Origin: Kosakonia sp. H02
GTDB taxonomy: Bacteria; Pseudomonadota; Gammaproteobacteria; Enterobacterales; Enterobacteriaceae
Length of the DNA stretch: 64,000 nucleotides
Direction of reading: 5' to 3'
Assembly: GCA_030704225.1 (NCBI GenBank)
Contig: CP131915.1
Location: 3,720,001-3,784,000, forward strand
In this document: positions 16,396-26,382 of the stretch, one piece after another
Position numbering within the stretch: position 1 is the stretch's first letter
How the letters are laid out: each line of letters begins with the position of its first letter
The notes under the pieces: model-generated
The model's database searches: none
Told to the model about the DNA's origin: nothing
The model's input: only the letters and a program-made list of their open reading frames with translations
Translations under genes and position numbers: made by a program

Positions 16396-16779
16396 CTAAT
16401 CACCTAAAATTAATGGTTTGTCATACAAAGCAATTCGTTTGGGATCTTTAGGATCATATTTCAATGAAATCCCATTTCCGGGGGCATAGCGCATCACCTC
16501 TTCTGCATTCAATGGCAGATTGAGACTTGACTCAATTTGTCTTCCCTCTGGAATTGAAAATTTAAATGTCAGTCTATAAACCGGAAGATTTGCATCAAAT
16601 TTATCAGTCTGGCTTCTGGCTACAATATCGGCATTTACACCAACCCCTTCTTTCATCACATCGTTTTCCATAAAGCTCTGCTTGATAACGGGGATTATTG
16701 AAGAGCCAGCACTTATCAGAAGCCTGACGCCAAATAATGCCATAACAATATAAGCTATGTATCTCCAGTTAAAATCCAT
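16396..16779 (-). CDS. Small membrane protein downstream of vgrG, function unknown
   Basis: The 127-aa product has one N-terminal membrane segment (about residues 8-30) followed by a beta-rich extracytoplasmic or cytoplasmic domain with IVARSQTDKFDANLPVYRLT and GISLKYDPKDPKRIALY. That resembles the DUF3592 type of fold, but I am not sure of the assignment. AGAGGAAA precedes the ATG. It starts 15 bp after vgrG in the same operon, so it may protect against an activity carried by that VgrG or assist in its loading. No immunity family is recognised. GC content is lower than in its neighbours. Confidence 0.7.
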   Translation of the reverse strand: MDFNWRYIAYIVMALFGVRLLISAGSSIIPVIKQSFMENDVMKEGVGVNADIVARSQTDKFDANLPVYRLTFKFSIPEGRQIESSLNLPLNAEEVMRYAPGNGISLKYDPKDPKRIALYDKPLILGD

Positions 16780-16794
16780 GCTTTCATTTCCTCT

Positions 16795-19056
16795 TTAAAC
16801 AAAAAGCGTCAATGCTTTGGAACTCCAATGCAGTCCACCTGAAGCAATTAAAGCACCTATCCTGCTAACCTTAGCGGGGGTATTTTTATCCTCAAAGGTC
16901 TTATGACTAATTGAGATGACGTTGCGAGAAACCGCAGTTTGTGCCCATCCAATCGATAACATCTTTGCATCGAACGCAGCCATAATCAGGCTCTGTGATA
17001 CGCCAGTCATGCTAAGGCTGAGCCCCGTCACCGCTTCTTTATGACCAGCAACAGTATACGTTGACTTAGGCGCATTAAGATCAATCGCCACATCACTATG
17101 AAGTGTGATTGTCTGCGGGCTGGTGAGGGTAATCGTCCCTGCTTTGACATCCTGGATCCAGTTGCCGCTGTTCACGTTTATTGTCACACCCCCATCAATG
17201 GTCTCGGTTTTCCCGGCCTTAATGGTACTGACAAGCGCGTTGTCGAAATTCTGCGTCATCGTACCGGTAACGTGGTGCGATTCGTTGCCGGTCACATCTA
17301 TAGTGCGGCCATCATGAATAATAACGTTATCGCCACCGCTGGTGATGTTAAGCGTACGACCATGCTGAATGGTCGTGGTTTCACTGTCGTTGAACGTTTT
17401 AGTTTCGGCTTTCGTAACTGTTGTGGTGCGCTTTGCGTGGTAATCAAATGTCGCATCTTCCGTCACGCTATCAGTCTGAGTCTTTTTGATGGTGCTATGA
17501 CGATGTCCATCAATATTCACTGTCTGGTTGTTTTCCACTGAGACAGTCATATCCTTTTCAGAATGCAGATTAACTGCTTCGCTGCCGGGTTTATCCTCAA
17601 AAAATAGATAGCTTGAATTGTCTTTATTGCCATCTTTGCTGCGCGTCATAAAGCCCATCACCGTTGCGGCGGCAGGAAGCGCCCATGGCGGCATACTGGA
17701 TTCGTTATACACGCGCCCGGTAATGATCGGGCGATCCGGGTCGCCGTTGATAAAATCGACCACCACTTCGTCACCAATACGGGGGATCTGCACCCCGCCA
17801 AATCCTTGCCCGGCCCAGGCGCTGGAAACACGCACCCAGCAGGAGCTGGTATCGTCACCTTTTGCCAGCCGATCCCAGTGAAACTTCACTTTCACCCTAC
17901 CGTAGCGATCGGTCCAGATACTCTCACCTTGTGGCCCCACCACCTTTGCTGTTTGCGGGCCATAGGTGCGCGGCCACGGCGTTTTCACTTCGGGACGATA
18001 TGGCGTTGAGGAGGGAATAACAGAGAATTCGATACGGTGCATAGCTTCACCCGCATTGCCTGAGACGTACTGATTTTCCCGGAAGTCATATTCAGTGGTA
18101 ATCACCAGATATTCACCGTTATCCCCAGCAAAGGGCGCACGGCTTAACTGAAATACACAGCCTGGAGCAATACCGGTTGCAGTTGCCGACCCCGCGATAT
18201 GTTGATGATCGACCTGCCAGCGTTCCTGCCGGATACGGGCATACTTTTCCCCGTAACTGTGGTCATTAAACCGACCGGGCCATTCGTAGACATCAATATC
18301 GCCCGGCTTCGGTGAGGAGGGGTTTTGCCGCGCCTGAAAAAGCCACGCATTAGGCTGACGAAAATCGTAATCTTCAAGGCTTAATTTGCCGGGAGTTACG
18401 CTGTCTTCCATCGCCCACTGACTAATACCCTCCTCACCGGTTACGCCACCCGATGTTGTTGCATGGTAAGGGATGGTTTCATAGCCCGGGAATGCCTGGC
18501 GTGTTGAGCCCGTGTCGGTCAATACCAACTGATGGCTGTCTGCCTGATGATGGAAGTGGTAAGCAATCCCTTCCAGCTCCAGCAGACGGCTGACAAAATC
18601 CAGGCTGCTTTCCTGATACTGAACACAGTAATCCCAGACGCGATAGCTTCCCGTCAGCCTGTCATCAACATTCACCTGATATTCACTGAACAGCGTTTTG
18701 ACAATTTCCGGCACCGTCTGCCCCTGAAAAATCCGCATATTACGGTCACGTTTCATCGGCCAGAGATCGGACTCCACAGTCAGGGTATAGGCGACATAAC
18801 GTGTACCGGAGAGTTCTACCGGGCGGACACCTGCTCTGGTTACCTTGCCGTTAAGGTAGCGTGGTGTTGTCAGATTTTGCACTGGTACAGTGACGGTCAC
18901 GGATTGTCCGAGCAGCTTACTGCGATCAAGACGAGCATCATCACTAAGCAGCGTCAGGTTAAAAACAAAAGGTTCCGAGAGCGCTTCACGGCCTGTCAAT
19001 TGCCAAAAAAGCAGGTTATCGGCTGCGGGAAAGTGTACAGAAATGCGTTCCTTCAT
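16795..19056 (-). CDS. vgrG: VgrG, type VI secretion spike protein (orphan)
   Basis: VgrG trimers form the tip of the type VI secretion needle. The 753-aa protein has the gp27-like base domain (about residues 1-380, starting MKERISVHFPAADNLLFWQL), the OB-fold/gp5 region (SIWTDRYGRVKVKFHWDR, then WVRVSSAWAGQGFGGVQIPR), a repeat-rich beta-helix needle (about 480-650) and a C-terminal extension of about 100 aa after LTSPQTITLHSDVAIDLN. The extension (VAGHKEAVTGLSLSMTG onward) is hydrophobic and matches no toxin I know. No other type VI structural genes are near, so the apparatus must be encoded elsewhere. Its conserved core is nearly the same as that of the truncated vgrG at 53831. Confidence 0.93.
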   Translation of the reverse strand: MKERISVHFPAADNLLFWQLTGREALSEPFVFNLTLLSDDARLDRSKLLGQSVTVTVPVQNLTTPRYLNGKVTRAGVRPVELSGTRYVAYTLTVESDLWPMKRDRNMRIFQGQTVPEIVKTLFSEYQVNVDDRLTGSYRVWDYCVQYQESSLDFVSRLLELEGIAYHFHHQADSHQLVLTDTGSTRQAFPGYETIPYHATTSGGVTGEEGISQWAMEDSVTPGKLSLEDYDFRQPNAWLFQARQNPSSPKPGDIDVYEWPGRFNDHSYGEKYARIRQERWQVDHQHIAGSATATGIAPGCVFQLSRAPFAGDNGEYLVITTEYDFRENQYVSGNAGEAMHRIEFSVIPSSTPYRPEVKTPWPRTYGPQTAKVVGPQGESIWTDRYGRVKVKFHWDRLAKGDDTSSCWVRVSSAWAGQGFGGVQIPRIGDEVVVDFINGDPDRPIITGRVYNESSMPPWALPAAATVMGFMTRSKDGNKDNSSYLFFEDKPGSEAVNLHSEKDMTVSVENNQTVNIDGHRHSTIKKTQTDSVTEDATFDYHAKRTTTVTKAETKTFNDSETTTIQHGRTLNITSGGDNVIIHDGRTIDVTGNESHHVTGTMTQNFDNALVSTIKAGKTETIDGGVTINVNSGNWIQDVKAGTITLTSPQTITLHSDVAIDLNAPKSTYTVAGHKEAVTGLSLSMTGVSQSLIMAAFDAKMLSIGWAQTAVSRNVISISHKTFEDKNTPAKVSRIGALIASGGLHWSSKALTLFV

Positions 19057-19198
19057 CGTTATTCAGTCCTTTAATAATGCGGTCATCAGCCTCCTGCTGA
19101 GCACTGCATCATTCCATACCTTCCTTCCTGAAATAAATACGCACATGTTTATTCAGGAATTTAGCCCGACCCCGCGCGTTCATTATTTGTTCGTCTTA

Positions 19199-19216
19199 CC
19201 GTCATAAAACGATCAT
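19199..19216 (+). promoter_or_regulatory. PHO box upstream of phnC
   Basis: CCGTCAT (19199-19205), AAAA (19206-19209) and CGATCAT (19210-19216) reproduce the two direct 7-bp repeats with a 4-bp AT spacer of the PhoB consensus CTGTCAT-A(A/T)A(A/T)-CTGTCAT, with three mismatches in total. The site lies 48 bp before the phnC start. It predicts induction under phosphate starvation. Confidence 0.7.
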
Positions 19217-19263
19217 CCCCGGTCCCCTTAATGGTCGCCAGTTAATGAAAAAACGGATGACTT

Positions 19264-20106
19264 ATGAACCGCGCATTTGCAGAGCTTTCAGAAGACCGCT
19301 ATTCGTCTCTGCCGCAATTAAACACCGTGACGGCGCAAAAAGTGCTGAGCGTGAAGAACCTGCGCAAAGCCTACAACGCCCATCAGACCGTGCTGCACGA
19401 CATCAATTTTGACCTGCATCGCGGGGAAATGGTTGGCGTCATTGGCCGCTCGGGCGCAGGGAAATCGACCCTGCTGCATGTGCTGAACGGGACACACAGC
19501 GCCACGTCTGGCGAAATCTTAAGCTTCCCCGACGTCGGCTCGCCGCGCGATGTGTCGCGCCTGAAAGGCCGCGCGCTCAATCAGTGGCGCAGCCAGTGCG
19601 GGATGATTTTTCAGGACTTCTGCCTGGTGCCGCGCCTGGATGTGCTGACCAACGTGTTGCTCGGCAGGCTGAGCCAGACGTCGACGCTGAAATCCTTGTT
19701 TAACATCTTCACCGATGAAGACCGGGCGAAAGCCATTGCGCTGCTCGAGTGGCTGAACATGCTGCCTCATGCTTTGCAGCGCGCGGAAACCCTCTCCGGC
19801 GGGCAGATGCAGCGCGTGGCAATCTGCCGGGCGCTGATCCAGAACCCGGCGCTATTACTGGCAGACGAACCGGTCGCCTCGCTGGATCCGAAAAACACCT
19901 CGCGCATCATGGGCGTGCTGCGCGAAGTGAGCCAGCAGGGCATCAGCGTGATGGTGAATCTGCACTCTGTTGAGCTGGTCAAAGAGTACTGCACGCGGGT
20001 TATCGGCGTTTCTCAGGGACAGATTATTTTTGACGATCACCCTTCCCGCCTCACGCAGGACGTTTTACAGGCGCTGTATGGCGATGAGATTGGCCAGGTG
20101 CACTAA
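19264..20106 (+). CDS. phnC: PhnC, phosphonate ABC importer ATPase
   Basis: The 280-aa ATPase has Walker A GRSGAGKST, ABC signature LSGGQMQRVA, Walker B ALLLADEPVASLDP and H-loop NLHSV. The last is the variant histidine motif typical of PhnC (LHxVxLA). It energises import of phosphonates or phosphite. It is the first gene of phnC-phnD-phnE1-phnE2, behind a PHO box. E. coli PhnC is 262 aa; the extra residues are at the N-terminus, so a start a little downstream is possible. Confidence 0.92.
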   Translation: MNRAFAELSEDRYSSLPQLNTVTAQKVLSVKNLRKAYNAHQTVLHDINFDLHRGEMVGVIGRSGAGKSTLLHVLNGTHSATSGEILSFPDVGSPRDVSRLKGRALNQWRSQCGMIFQDFCLVPRLDVLTNVLLGRLSQTSTLKSLFNIFTDEDRAKAIALLEWLNMLPHALQRAETLSGGQMQRVAICRALIQNPALLLADEPVASLDPKNTSRIMGVLREVSQQGISVMVNLHSVELVKEYCTRVIGVSQGQIIFDDHPSRLTQDVLQALYGDEIGQVH

Positions 20107-20138
20107 ATCCTTCAAACAAGACGACACAGGCAATGACA

Positions 20139-21080
20139 ATGAAAAAGCAACTTTCTGGCGCATTACGTTTATCGGCATTGATGGCAACACTTTTGCTGGC
20201 ATGGCAGGCCGCTGCCGCAGAGCAACCGAAGGAGTTAAACCTGGGGATTTTGGGTGGGCAAAACGCCACGCAGCAAATTGGCGATAACCAGTGTGTGAAA
20301 GAGTTTCTCGATAAAGAACTGAGCGTTGATACCAAACTGCGTAACTCATCTGACTACTCGGGCGTTATTCAGGGTCTGTTGGGTGGCAAAGTGGACGTGG
20401 TGCTGAGCATGTCGCCTTCCTCGTACGCGTCGGTCTATATCAACAACCCAAAAGCGGTGGATGTTGTCGGCATCGCCGTGGATGACAAAGACCAGTCGCG
20501 CGGTTACCACTCGGTGGTGATTGTGAAAGCCGACAGCCCGTACAAAAAACTGGAAGATCTGAAAGGCAAAGCCTTTGGTTTCGCCGACCCGGACTCCACC
20601 TCCGGTTACCTGATCCCGAACTACGCCTTTAAAGAGAAGTTCGGCGGCAACGCGGACAACAAATACAATAACTTCTTCTCCAGCGTCACCTTCTCCGGTG
20701 GTCACGAGCAGGACATTCTCGGCGTGCTGAACGGTCAGTTCGCGGGCGCGGTGACCTGGGCCTCGATGGTCGGTGATTACAACACTGGCTACACCACGGG
20801 CGCATTTAACCGCCTGATTCGTATGGATCACCCGGATCTGATGAAGCAGATCCGCATTATCTGGGAATCGCCGCTGATCCCCAATGGCCCGATCCTGGTG
20901 AGCAATAATTTGCCCGCAGACTTTAAAGCCAAAGTGATAACGGCAGTGAAAAAGCTCGATACCGACAACCACGCCTGCTTCGTGAAAGCGATGGGCGGCA
21001 CGCAGCATATCGGCCCCGGCAGCGTTGACGATTTCAAACAGATTATTGAGATGAAACGCGAACTGGTTACCGCCCGTTAA
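20139..21080 (+). CDS. phnD: PhnD, periplasmic phosphonate-binding protein
   Basis: The 313-aa precursor has a signal peptide (basic MKKQ, hydrophobic core, AAAAE cleavage region) and a type II periplasmic binding fold. It has the family pattern LNLGILGGQNATQQ near the N-terminus and VDVVLSMSPSSYASVYINNP, then RGYHSVVIVKADSPYKKLED. I start at the second ATG (20139), because the first (20133) is only two bases from the AGG of the ribosome site. It captures phosphonate-like ligands for the two PhnE permeases encoded downstream. Confidence 0.92.
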   Translation: MKKQLSGALRLSALMATLLLAWQAAAAEQPKELNLGILGGQNATQQIGDNQCVKEFLDKELSVDTKLRNSSDYSGVIQGLLGGKVDVVLSMSPSSYASVYINNPKAVDVVGIAVDDKDQSRGYHSVVIVKADSPYKKLEDLKGKAFGFADPDSTSGYLIPNYAFKEKFGGNADNKYNNFFSSVTFSGGHEQDILGVLNGQFAGAVTWASMVGDYNTGYTTGAFNRLIRMDHPDLMKQIRIIWESPLIPNGPILVSNNLPADFKAKVITAVKKLDTDNHACFVKAMGGTQHIGPGSVDDFKQIIEMKRELVTAR

Positions 21081-21146
21081 TCCTCTCGCCCCCGGGAAAC
21101 ACCGGGGGCACTTATTCGCTTGTCATCCAGGATGCTTTTTCAACCC

Positions 21147-22019
21147 ATGAGCATGTCGAATACGCAGTTTGAGCACTACTACCAACAGATCCGCCTGCGC
21201 CAGAAACGCGATACCGTCACCTGGTCGCTGGTGTTACTGGCACTCTATTTCGCCGCTGGAAACGCAGCGGAATTTAACCTTTTTACCATCTGGCATTCGC
21301 TGCCCAACTTCCTTGATTACATGCTGGAAACGGTGCCGACGCTGCACTGGGCGCAGTTATTTGCCGACAGCCACACCAAAGGTTCGCTGGCTTATTGGGG
21401 TTACCGCTTGCCTATTCAGTTGCCGCTGATTTGGGAAACCCTGCAACTGGCGCTCGCCGCCACCCTGTTCTCTTTTGGCATCGCCACGGTGCTGGCTTTT
21501 CTGGCGGCGGGCAATACCTGGTCACCACCTGCGCTGCGGTTTGCCATTCGCGCACTGGTGGCGTTTTTGCGCACCATGCCGGAGCTGGCCTGGGCGGTGA
21601 TTTTTGTCATGGCGTTTGGCATTGGGGCTATTCCCGGTTTTCTGGCGCTGGCGCTGCACACCGTCGGCAGCCTGACCAAGCTGTTTTATGAAGCCGTCGA
21701 AAGTGCGCCAGACAGGCCGGTGCGCGGGCTGGCCGCCTGCGGAGCGACGCATCTGCAACGCATCCGTTTTGCACTCTGGCCGCAAGTGAAACCCATTTTT
21801 CTCTCCTACGGCTTTATGCGCCTTGAGATTAACTTTCGCTCCTCAACCATTCTCGGTCTGGTGGGCGCAGGCGGTATCGGCCAGGAGCTGATGACCAACA
21901 TTAAACTCGACCGCTACGATCAGGTCAGCATCACGCTCCTGCTGATTATCATTGTGGTATCCGCGCTCGATACCCTGTCTGGCCGATTGCGCCAGTGGGT
22001 GGTGGAGGGGAAAAAATGA
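21147..22019 (+). CDS. phnE: PhnE1, phosphonate ABC importer permease
   Basis: An inner-membrane permease of about 290 aa with six or seven membrane segments. The EAA loop is ESAPDRPVRGLAACGATHLQ and the family end motif is RLEINFRSSTILGLVGAGGI. The true start is uncertain: TTG at 21120 and ATGs at 21132, 21147 and 21153 are in frame, and none has an ideal ribosome site. The stop overlaps the phnE2 start (ATGA). Paired PhnE genes form a heterodimeric channel in many phosphonate importers. Confidence 0.9.
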   Translation: MSMSNTQFEHYYQQIRLRQKRDTVTWSLVLLALYFAAGNAAEFNLFTIWHSLPNFLDYMLETVPTLHWAQLFADSHTKGSLAYWGYRLPIQLPLIWETLQLALAATLFSFGIATVLAFLAAGNTWSPPALRFAIRALVAFLRTMPELAWAVIFVMAFGIGAIPGFLALALHTVGSLTKLFYEAVESAPDRPVRGLAACGATHLQRIRFALWPQVKPIFLSYGFMRLEINFRSSTILGLVGAGGIGQELMTNIKLDRYDQVSITLLLIIIVVSALDTLSGRLRQWVVEGKK

Positions 22020-22897
22020 GCAACTGGCAAACCGTACCGAACGTCGCCCTGAGCCGTAAGCTCAACAAAAACCTGTTCCAGGCCCAGGGGCGCTATTTGC
22101 GCCGCGTGGCGCTGGTCGCGCTGGCGTTGGTGCTCTATTACCTGTGGTTTTTTATGCAGTTCGGCATTCCGCTCGATCAGGCACTCAGCGGCATGCAGCA
22201 GATTGGCCGCTATGTTCTGCGCATGTTTGTCTGGCATGATTTTCTCAACTGGCCGTTTGCTTACTATTTCACGCAGATTGGCATTACGCTGGCGATTGTC
22301 TTTGCCGGGACGCTCACCGCCACCGTGTTCGCGCTGCTGCTGTCGTTCTTTGCCGCGCGCAACATTATGCGCGGCGGGCTGGCTGGCGCGTTCGCGTTTC
22401 TGGTGCGCCGCCTGTTCGATATTCTGCGCGGGATTGATATGGCTATCTGGGGGCTGATTTTCGTGCGCGCCGTCGGCCTCGGGCCGCTTGCCGGGGTGCT
22501 GGCGATCATCATGCAGGACACCGGCCTGCTCGGTCGCCTGTATGCAGAAAGCCACGAAGCGGTGGATCGCTCCCCGGCGCGCGGGTTAACTGCCGTGGGC
22601 GCAAGCGGTCTGCAAAAACACCGCTTCAGCACCTTTACCCAATCTTTCCCGACCTTCCTCGCCCTTAGCCTGTATCAGGTTGAATCCAACACCCGCTCGG
22701 CGGCGGTGCTCGGCTTTGTCGGCGCGGGCGGGATCGGCCTTATTTATGCGGAAAATATGCGTCTGTGGAACTGGGATGTGGTGATGTTTATCACCCTGAT
22801 TCTGGTAGCGGTGGTGATGCTGATGGATGCAGCATCGGCGTGGTTGCGCCGACGCTACATCACGGGCAAAGCGGTTGCGTTGTTTAAACCAGAGTGA
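22016..22897 (+). CDS. phnE: PhnE2, phosphonate ABC importer permease
   Basis: The second permease, 293 aa, starts at the ATG overlapping the phnE1 stop. It has the same layout: several membrane segments, EAA loop EAVDRSPARGLTAVGASGLQ and the motif QVESNTRSAAVLGFVGAGGI. It closes the importer operon. No genes for C-P lyase, phosphonatase or phosphite dehydrogenase follow; the next gene is convergent after 7 bp, so breakdown enzymes must lie elsewhere. Confidence 0.9.
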   Translation: MSNWQTVPNVALSRKLNKNLFQAQGRYLRRVALVALALVLYYLWFFMQFGIPLDQALSGMQQIGRYVLRMFVWHDFLNWPFAYYFTQIGITLAIVFAGTLTATVFALLLSFFAARNIMRGGLAGAFAFLVRRLFDILRGIDMAIWGLIFVRAVGLGPLAGVLAIIMQDTGLLGRLYAESHEAVDRSPARGLTAVGASGLQKHRFSTFTQSFPTFLALSLYQVESNTRSAAVLGFVGAGGIGLIYAENMRLWNWDVVMFITLILVAVVMLMDAASAWLRRRYITGKAVALFKPE

Positions 22898-22904
22898 TGA
22901 GTCG

Positions 22905-23846
22905 TTAAATGCCGTTGGTGCCGCTACCGCACAGCACAACGGCGATTTTCTCGTCCGGTTTCATGGTGAAGAGTTGACGCGTGACGGCAGCCACCGCCGT
23001 TGCCGCACCCAGCTCGATCGCAAGCCCGGTTGCCGCCCACACTTCGCGGGCAGAAGCTTCGACCTGATCTTCCGCCACCAGCACAATCTCATCGACATAT
23101 TGCTCGACTAACGCAAAGTTGATCGCCTCTGTCGAGCGCGCGGCGAGGATCGGCACGATGGTTTTAACCGCCTCCAGTTTGACTATCTGCTGCTGTTGGC
23201 GGCAGGTCCACATCATCGGGCAGCCAGCGGCTTCAACACCAATAATGCGAATGCCCGGTTTCAGCAGTTTTGCCGCCTGCGCCACACCTGCGATCAGCCC
23301 GCCGCCGCCAATTGACACCACCAGCGTGTCGACGTCCGGCCACTGCTCCAGGATCTCCAGTGCCATGGTGCCCTGGCCGATGATCACATCACGATCGGCA
23401 TACGGGTGCAGTAAAGCGCCGCCGGTTTGCTGGATGCGTGCGCCTGCGGCGTCCCAGCTTTGATCCCAGAAATCCCCTTCAACCGTCAGTTTTGCGCCGT
23501 AGCTTTCAATCCGCTGACGGGTCAGTTCGGTGCTGGTGTTCATCACAAAAATATCCGCCGGTAGCGCCAGTTGCTGGCCGACATAGGCCACGGCCGCGCC
23601 AAAGTTACCGCCTGAGGCGGTTGCCAGCCCCTGTTCGCGCACCTCGGGCGGCAGGTTCAACACGCGGTTAAACGCCCCGCGCGCTTTAAAGGAACCGGTC
23701 ACCTGGCAAGATTCGGCTTTGAAGCGCAGCTCAATTCCCTCCACCGGTTGCCAGGGTGCCGCTTCCACCAGCGGCGTTTTACGCACCCACGGGCGAACGC
23801 GATCTAACGCCGCGAGATAATCGTTTGCAGTGATGTCAGGGTTCAT
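22905..23846 (-). CDS. PLP-dependent threonine/serine dehydratase-like enzyme
   Basis: The 313-aa protein is a fold-type II PLP enzyme of the threonine dehydratase group. CQVTGSFKARGAFN holds the Schiff-base lysine (S-F-K-x-R-G), ATASGGNFGAAVAYVGQQL the cofactor-binding Asn loop, and SIGGGGLIAG the phosphate-binding glycine loop. It lacks the ACT regulatory domain of IlvA, as in catabolic enzymes such as hydroxyectoine-cluster EutB. It should convert a beta-hydroxy amino acid to an enamine. It is last in a seven-gene operon and overlaps the deacylase stop by 4 bp. The RidA protein at the operon's start could hydrolyse its enamine product. Confidence 0.85.
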   Translation of the reverse strand: MNPDITANDYLAALDRVRPWVRKTPLVEAAPWQPVEGIELRFKAESCQVTGSFKARGAFNRVLNLPPEVREQGLATASGGNFGAAVAYVGQQLALPADIFVMNTSTELTRQRIESYGAKLTVEGDFWDQSWDAAGARIQQTGGALLHPYADRDVIIGQGTMALEILEQWPDVDTLVVSIGGGGLIAGVAQAAKLLKPGIRIIGVEAAGCPMMWTCRQQQQIVKLEAVKTIVPILAARSTEAINFALVEQYVDEIVLVAEDQVEASAREVWAATGLAIELGAATAVAAVTRQLFTMKPDEKIAVVLCGSGTNGI

Positions 23847-24850
23847 GCCTGTTCCTCCACGGGTAAATGGTGTACCAGCACCGCCAGGCTATTGCCCTGC
23901 GCGGTTGCGCCGAAGGTACGCTGGGAGTAAATGCGCCCGCCAATGGCGAAATGCACCGCCTGCGGCACAGCTTCTGGTTCAGACAGACGGTGCAACCACC
24001 CCGCCAAATCGCCAGCTTTTACCTCATCGCCAATATCGACAACCGGCTCGAACCAGCCATCGCCTGGCGACAGCAGGTTGCCACCTGGCGGAATAAAGAC
24101 CTGTTGCGAAAACTCCGCCGCCACCGGCTCAGAGCGGATCAATCCCAGATGATTCAGTACGCGCTCGACCGCCGCACGGGTGCGTTTCACACCGCGCGGA
24201 GAGATGCTGCCATTCCAGCCCATTTCAGCGGCAATCGCCGGAATGCCCAGATTGGCCGCCGCGCCGCAACTGGTGCGCGGATCGCCCATATTGTTGGTCA
24301 CCACCGTTAATGTGGCCGCAAAAGCGCGGGCCATCGCTTCACTCTGCTCGCGCACTTGCGGGCTGAGTTCTTCAGTGACCACCACCTGCGCGCTCTCTTC
24401 AATAAACAGCGAACTGCCGCCGCTGTGCAGATCAAGGTAGAAATCACACAGCGGGAAAATGGCGTCATGGATCCAGGCGGCAATCTGCTCGGTTGGCGTT
24501 CCCCACGGGTTACCGGGGAAAACGCGGGCCAGGTTTTTATTGTCCAGCGGGCTCACGCGCATGGAGGCACGCAGCGCGGGCGTATTGGCGCAGGGCAGCA
24601 GAATAATGCGCCCGCGCACCTGTTCAGCAGTGAGGTTGCGGATCAGCTCATTAATAATAATGGGCCCTTCGTACTCATCACCGTGGATAGCCCCGGTGAT
24701 CAGCAAAGTTGGCCCCTCGCCGTTGGCGATCACCGCCACGGGCATGGCGATCGTTCCCCACGCATCGTTGTGGGCGGAAAGCGGCAAGTGGGCAAAGCCC
24801 ACCTGTTTACCGGGACGGTTGAAATCGATGCTGGTAAAAACAGTCGACAT
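23843..24850 (-). CDS. Aspartoacylase/succinylglutamate desuccinylase-family deacylase
   Basis: The 335-aa protein has the zinc-carboxypeptidase-like motifs of the AstE/AspA family: GAIHGDEYEGP (HxxE zinc ligands), YLDLHSGG (third histidine) and a C-terminal beta domain with PPGGNLLSPGDGWFEPVVDI. Its closest known relatives are enzymes of the DoeB/EutE kind, which remove an acetyl group from N-acetyl-diaminobutyrate in ectoine breakdown. It would cleave an N-acylated amino acid imported by the ABC system encoded just upstream (2-bp gap). The exact substrate is unknown; no ectoine hydrolase gene (DoeA/EutD) is present here. Confidence 0.82.
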   Translation of the reverse strand: MSTVFTSIDFNRPGKQVGFAHLPLSAHNDAWGTIAMPVAVIANGEGPTLLITGAIHGDEYEGPIIINELIRNLTAEQVRGRIILLPCANTPALRASMRVSPLDNKNLARVFPGNPWGTPTEQIAAWIHDAIFPLCDFYLDLHSGGSSLFIEESAQVVVTEELSPQVREQSEAMARAFAATLTVVTNNMGDPRTSCGAAANLGIPAIAAEMGWNGSISPRGVKRTRAAVERVLNHLGLIRSEPVAAEFSQQVFIPPGGNLLSPGDGWFEPVVDIGDEVKAGDLAGWLHRLSEPEAVPQAVHFAIGGRIYSQRTFGATAQGNSLAVLVHHLPVEEQA

Positions 24851-24852
24851 AA

Positions 24853-25635
24853 TTACTGCTCCGTTGCCAGGTCGTTTTGTTCATCGTTAAACCACTTCTG
24901 GCGCAGCGCAGGCAGCTCGCCATCTTTGGTGCTCTTGTCGATAAACTGGTTAATCGCCGCCATCAGTTCCGGCTGGCCCGGGCGCACGGCGATATAGGCA
25001 GGGCTTTTGCGCAGCAGGTATTTCAGTTCGATATGTTTAGCAGGGTTTTCCTGCGAGACTTTCTGGGCAATCAGGTTGTTTTCGGCAAACATCGGCGCTT
25101 GCCCGGCGAGAAACGCGCTCACCGCCGAGGCGGTATCTTCCAGGCGCAGATAGTTACCCTGCGGGTAAAGCTCGCTCAGGGTCAGATCCGGCGTGGAGCC
25201 TTTTGGCACCGCGATCGCTGCTTTGCCCAGTTCGCTCAGCTTGTCGACTTTTTTCACGCTGTCATTGCCATAAACGCCCAGGTAAACCGCCGCATAGGGT
25301 TTGGAGAAGGCCACCTGTTTGGCGCGCTCCGGGCTGGAGCCGAGGGCGGCAATCAGCACATCCACTTTACGCGACATCAGGTAAGGGATGCGGTTCGCGC
25401 CGGTGACCTGTTGCAGTTGCAATTTCACGCCCATCTCTTGTGCCAGTTTCTGCGCCAGTTCCACATCAAGGCCCGTTGGTTTGCCGGACGCATCGGTGTA
25501 ACCCCAGGGCGCGGCATCTACCGTGGTTGCGACACGCAGAACGCCGCGCGATTTGATGTCATCCAGGGAATTCGCCTGCGCCAGTAACGGCAGCGCGCAA
25601 AAGGCGAGAAGTGCAATTTTCTTGATAATTTTCAT
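24853..25635 (-). CDS. Polar amino acid-type periplasmic binding protein
   Basis: This 260-aa precursor has a signal peptide (MKIIKKIALLAFCALPLLAQ then ANS) and the SBP_bac_3 fold: LDDIKSRGVLRVATTVDAAP, GYTDASGKPTGLDVELAQKL, then VDVLIAALGSSPERAKQVAF. It is the ligand-capturing part of the importer. The aspartate and arginine positions that hold an alpha-amino acid appear to be present, but the ligand cannot be named. It lies between the ATPase gene (18 bp) and the deacylase gene (2 bp). Confidence 0.9.
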   Translation of the reverse strand: MKIIKKIALLAFCALPLLAQANSLDDIKSRGVLRVATTVDAAPWGYTDASGKPTGLDVELAQKLAQEMGVKLQLQQVTGANRIPYLMSRKVDVLIAALGSSPERAKQVAFSKPYAAVYLGVYGNDSVKKVDKLSELGKAAIAVPKGSTPDLTLSELYPQGNYLRLEDTASAVSAFLAGQAPMFAENNLIAQKVSQENPAKHIELKYLLRKSPAYIAVRPGQPELMAAINQFIDKSTKDGELPALRQKWFNDEQNDLATEQ

Positions 25636-25653
25636 GCAAAATCTCCGGTGTTA

Positions 25654-26362
<709 letters not shown>

Positions 26363-26382
<20 letters not shown>

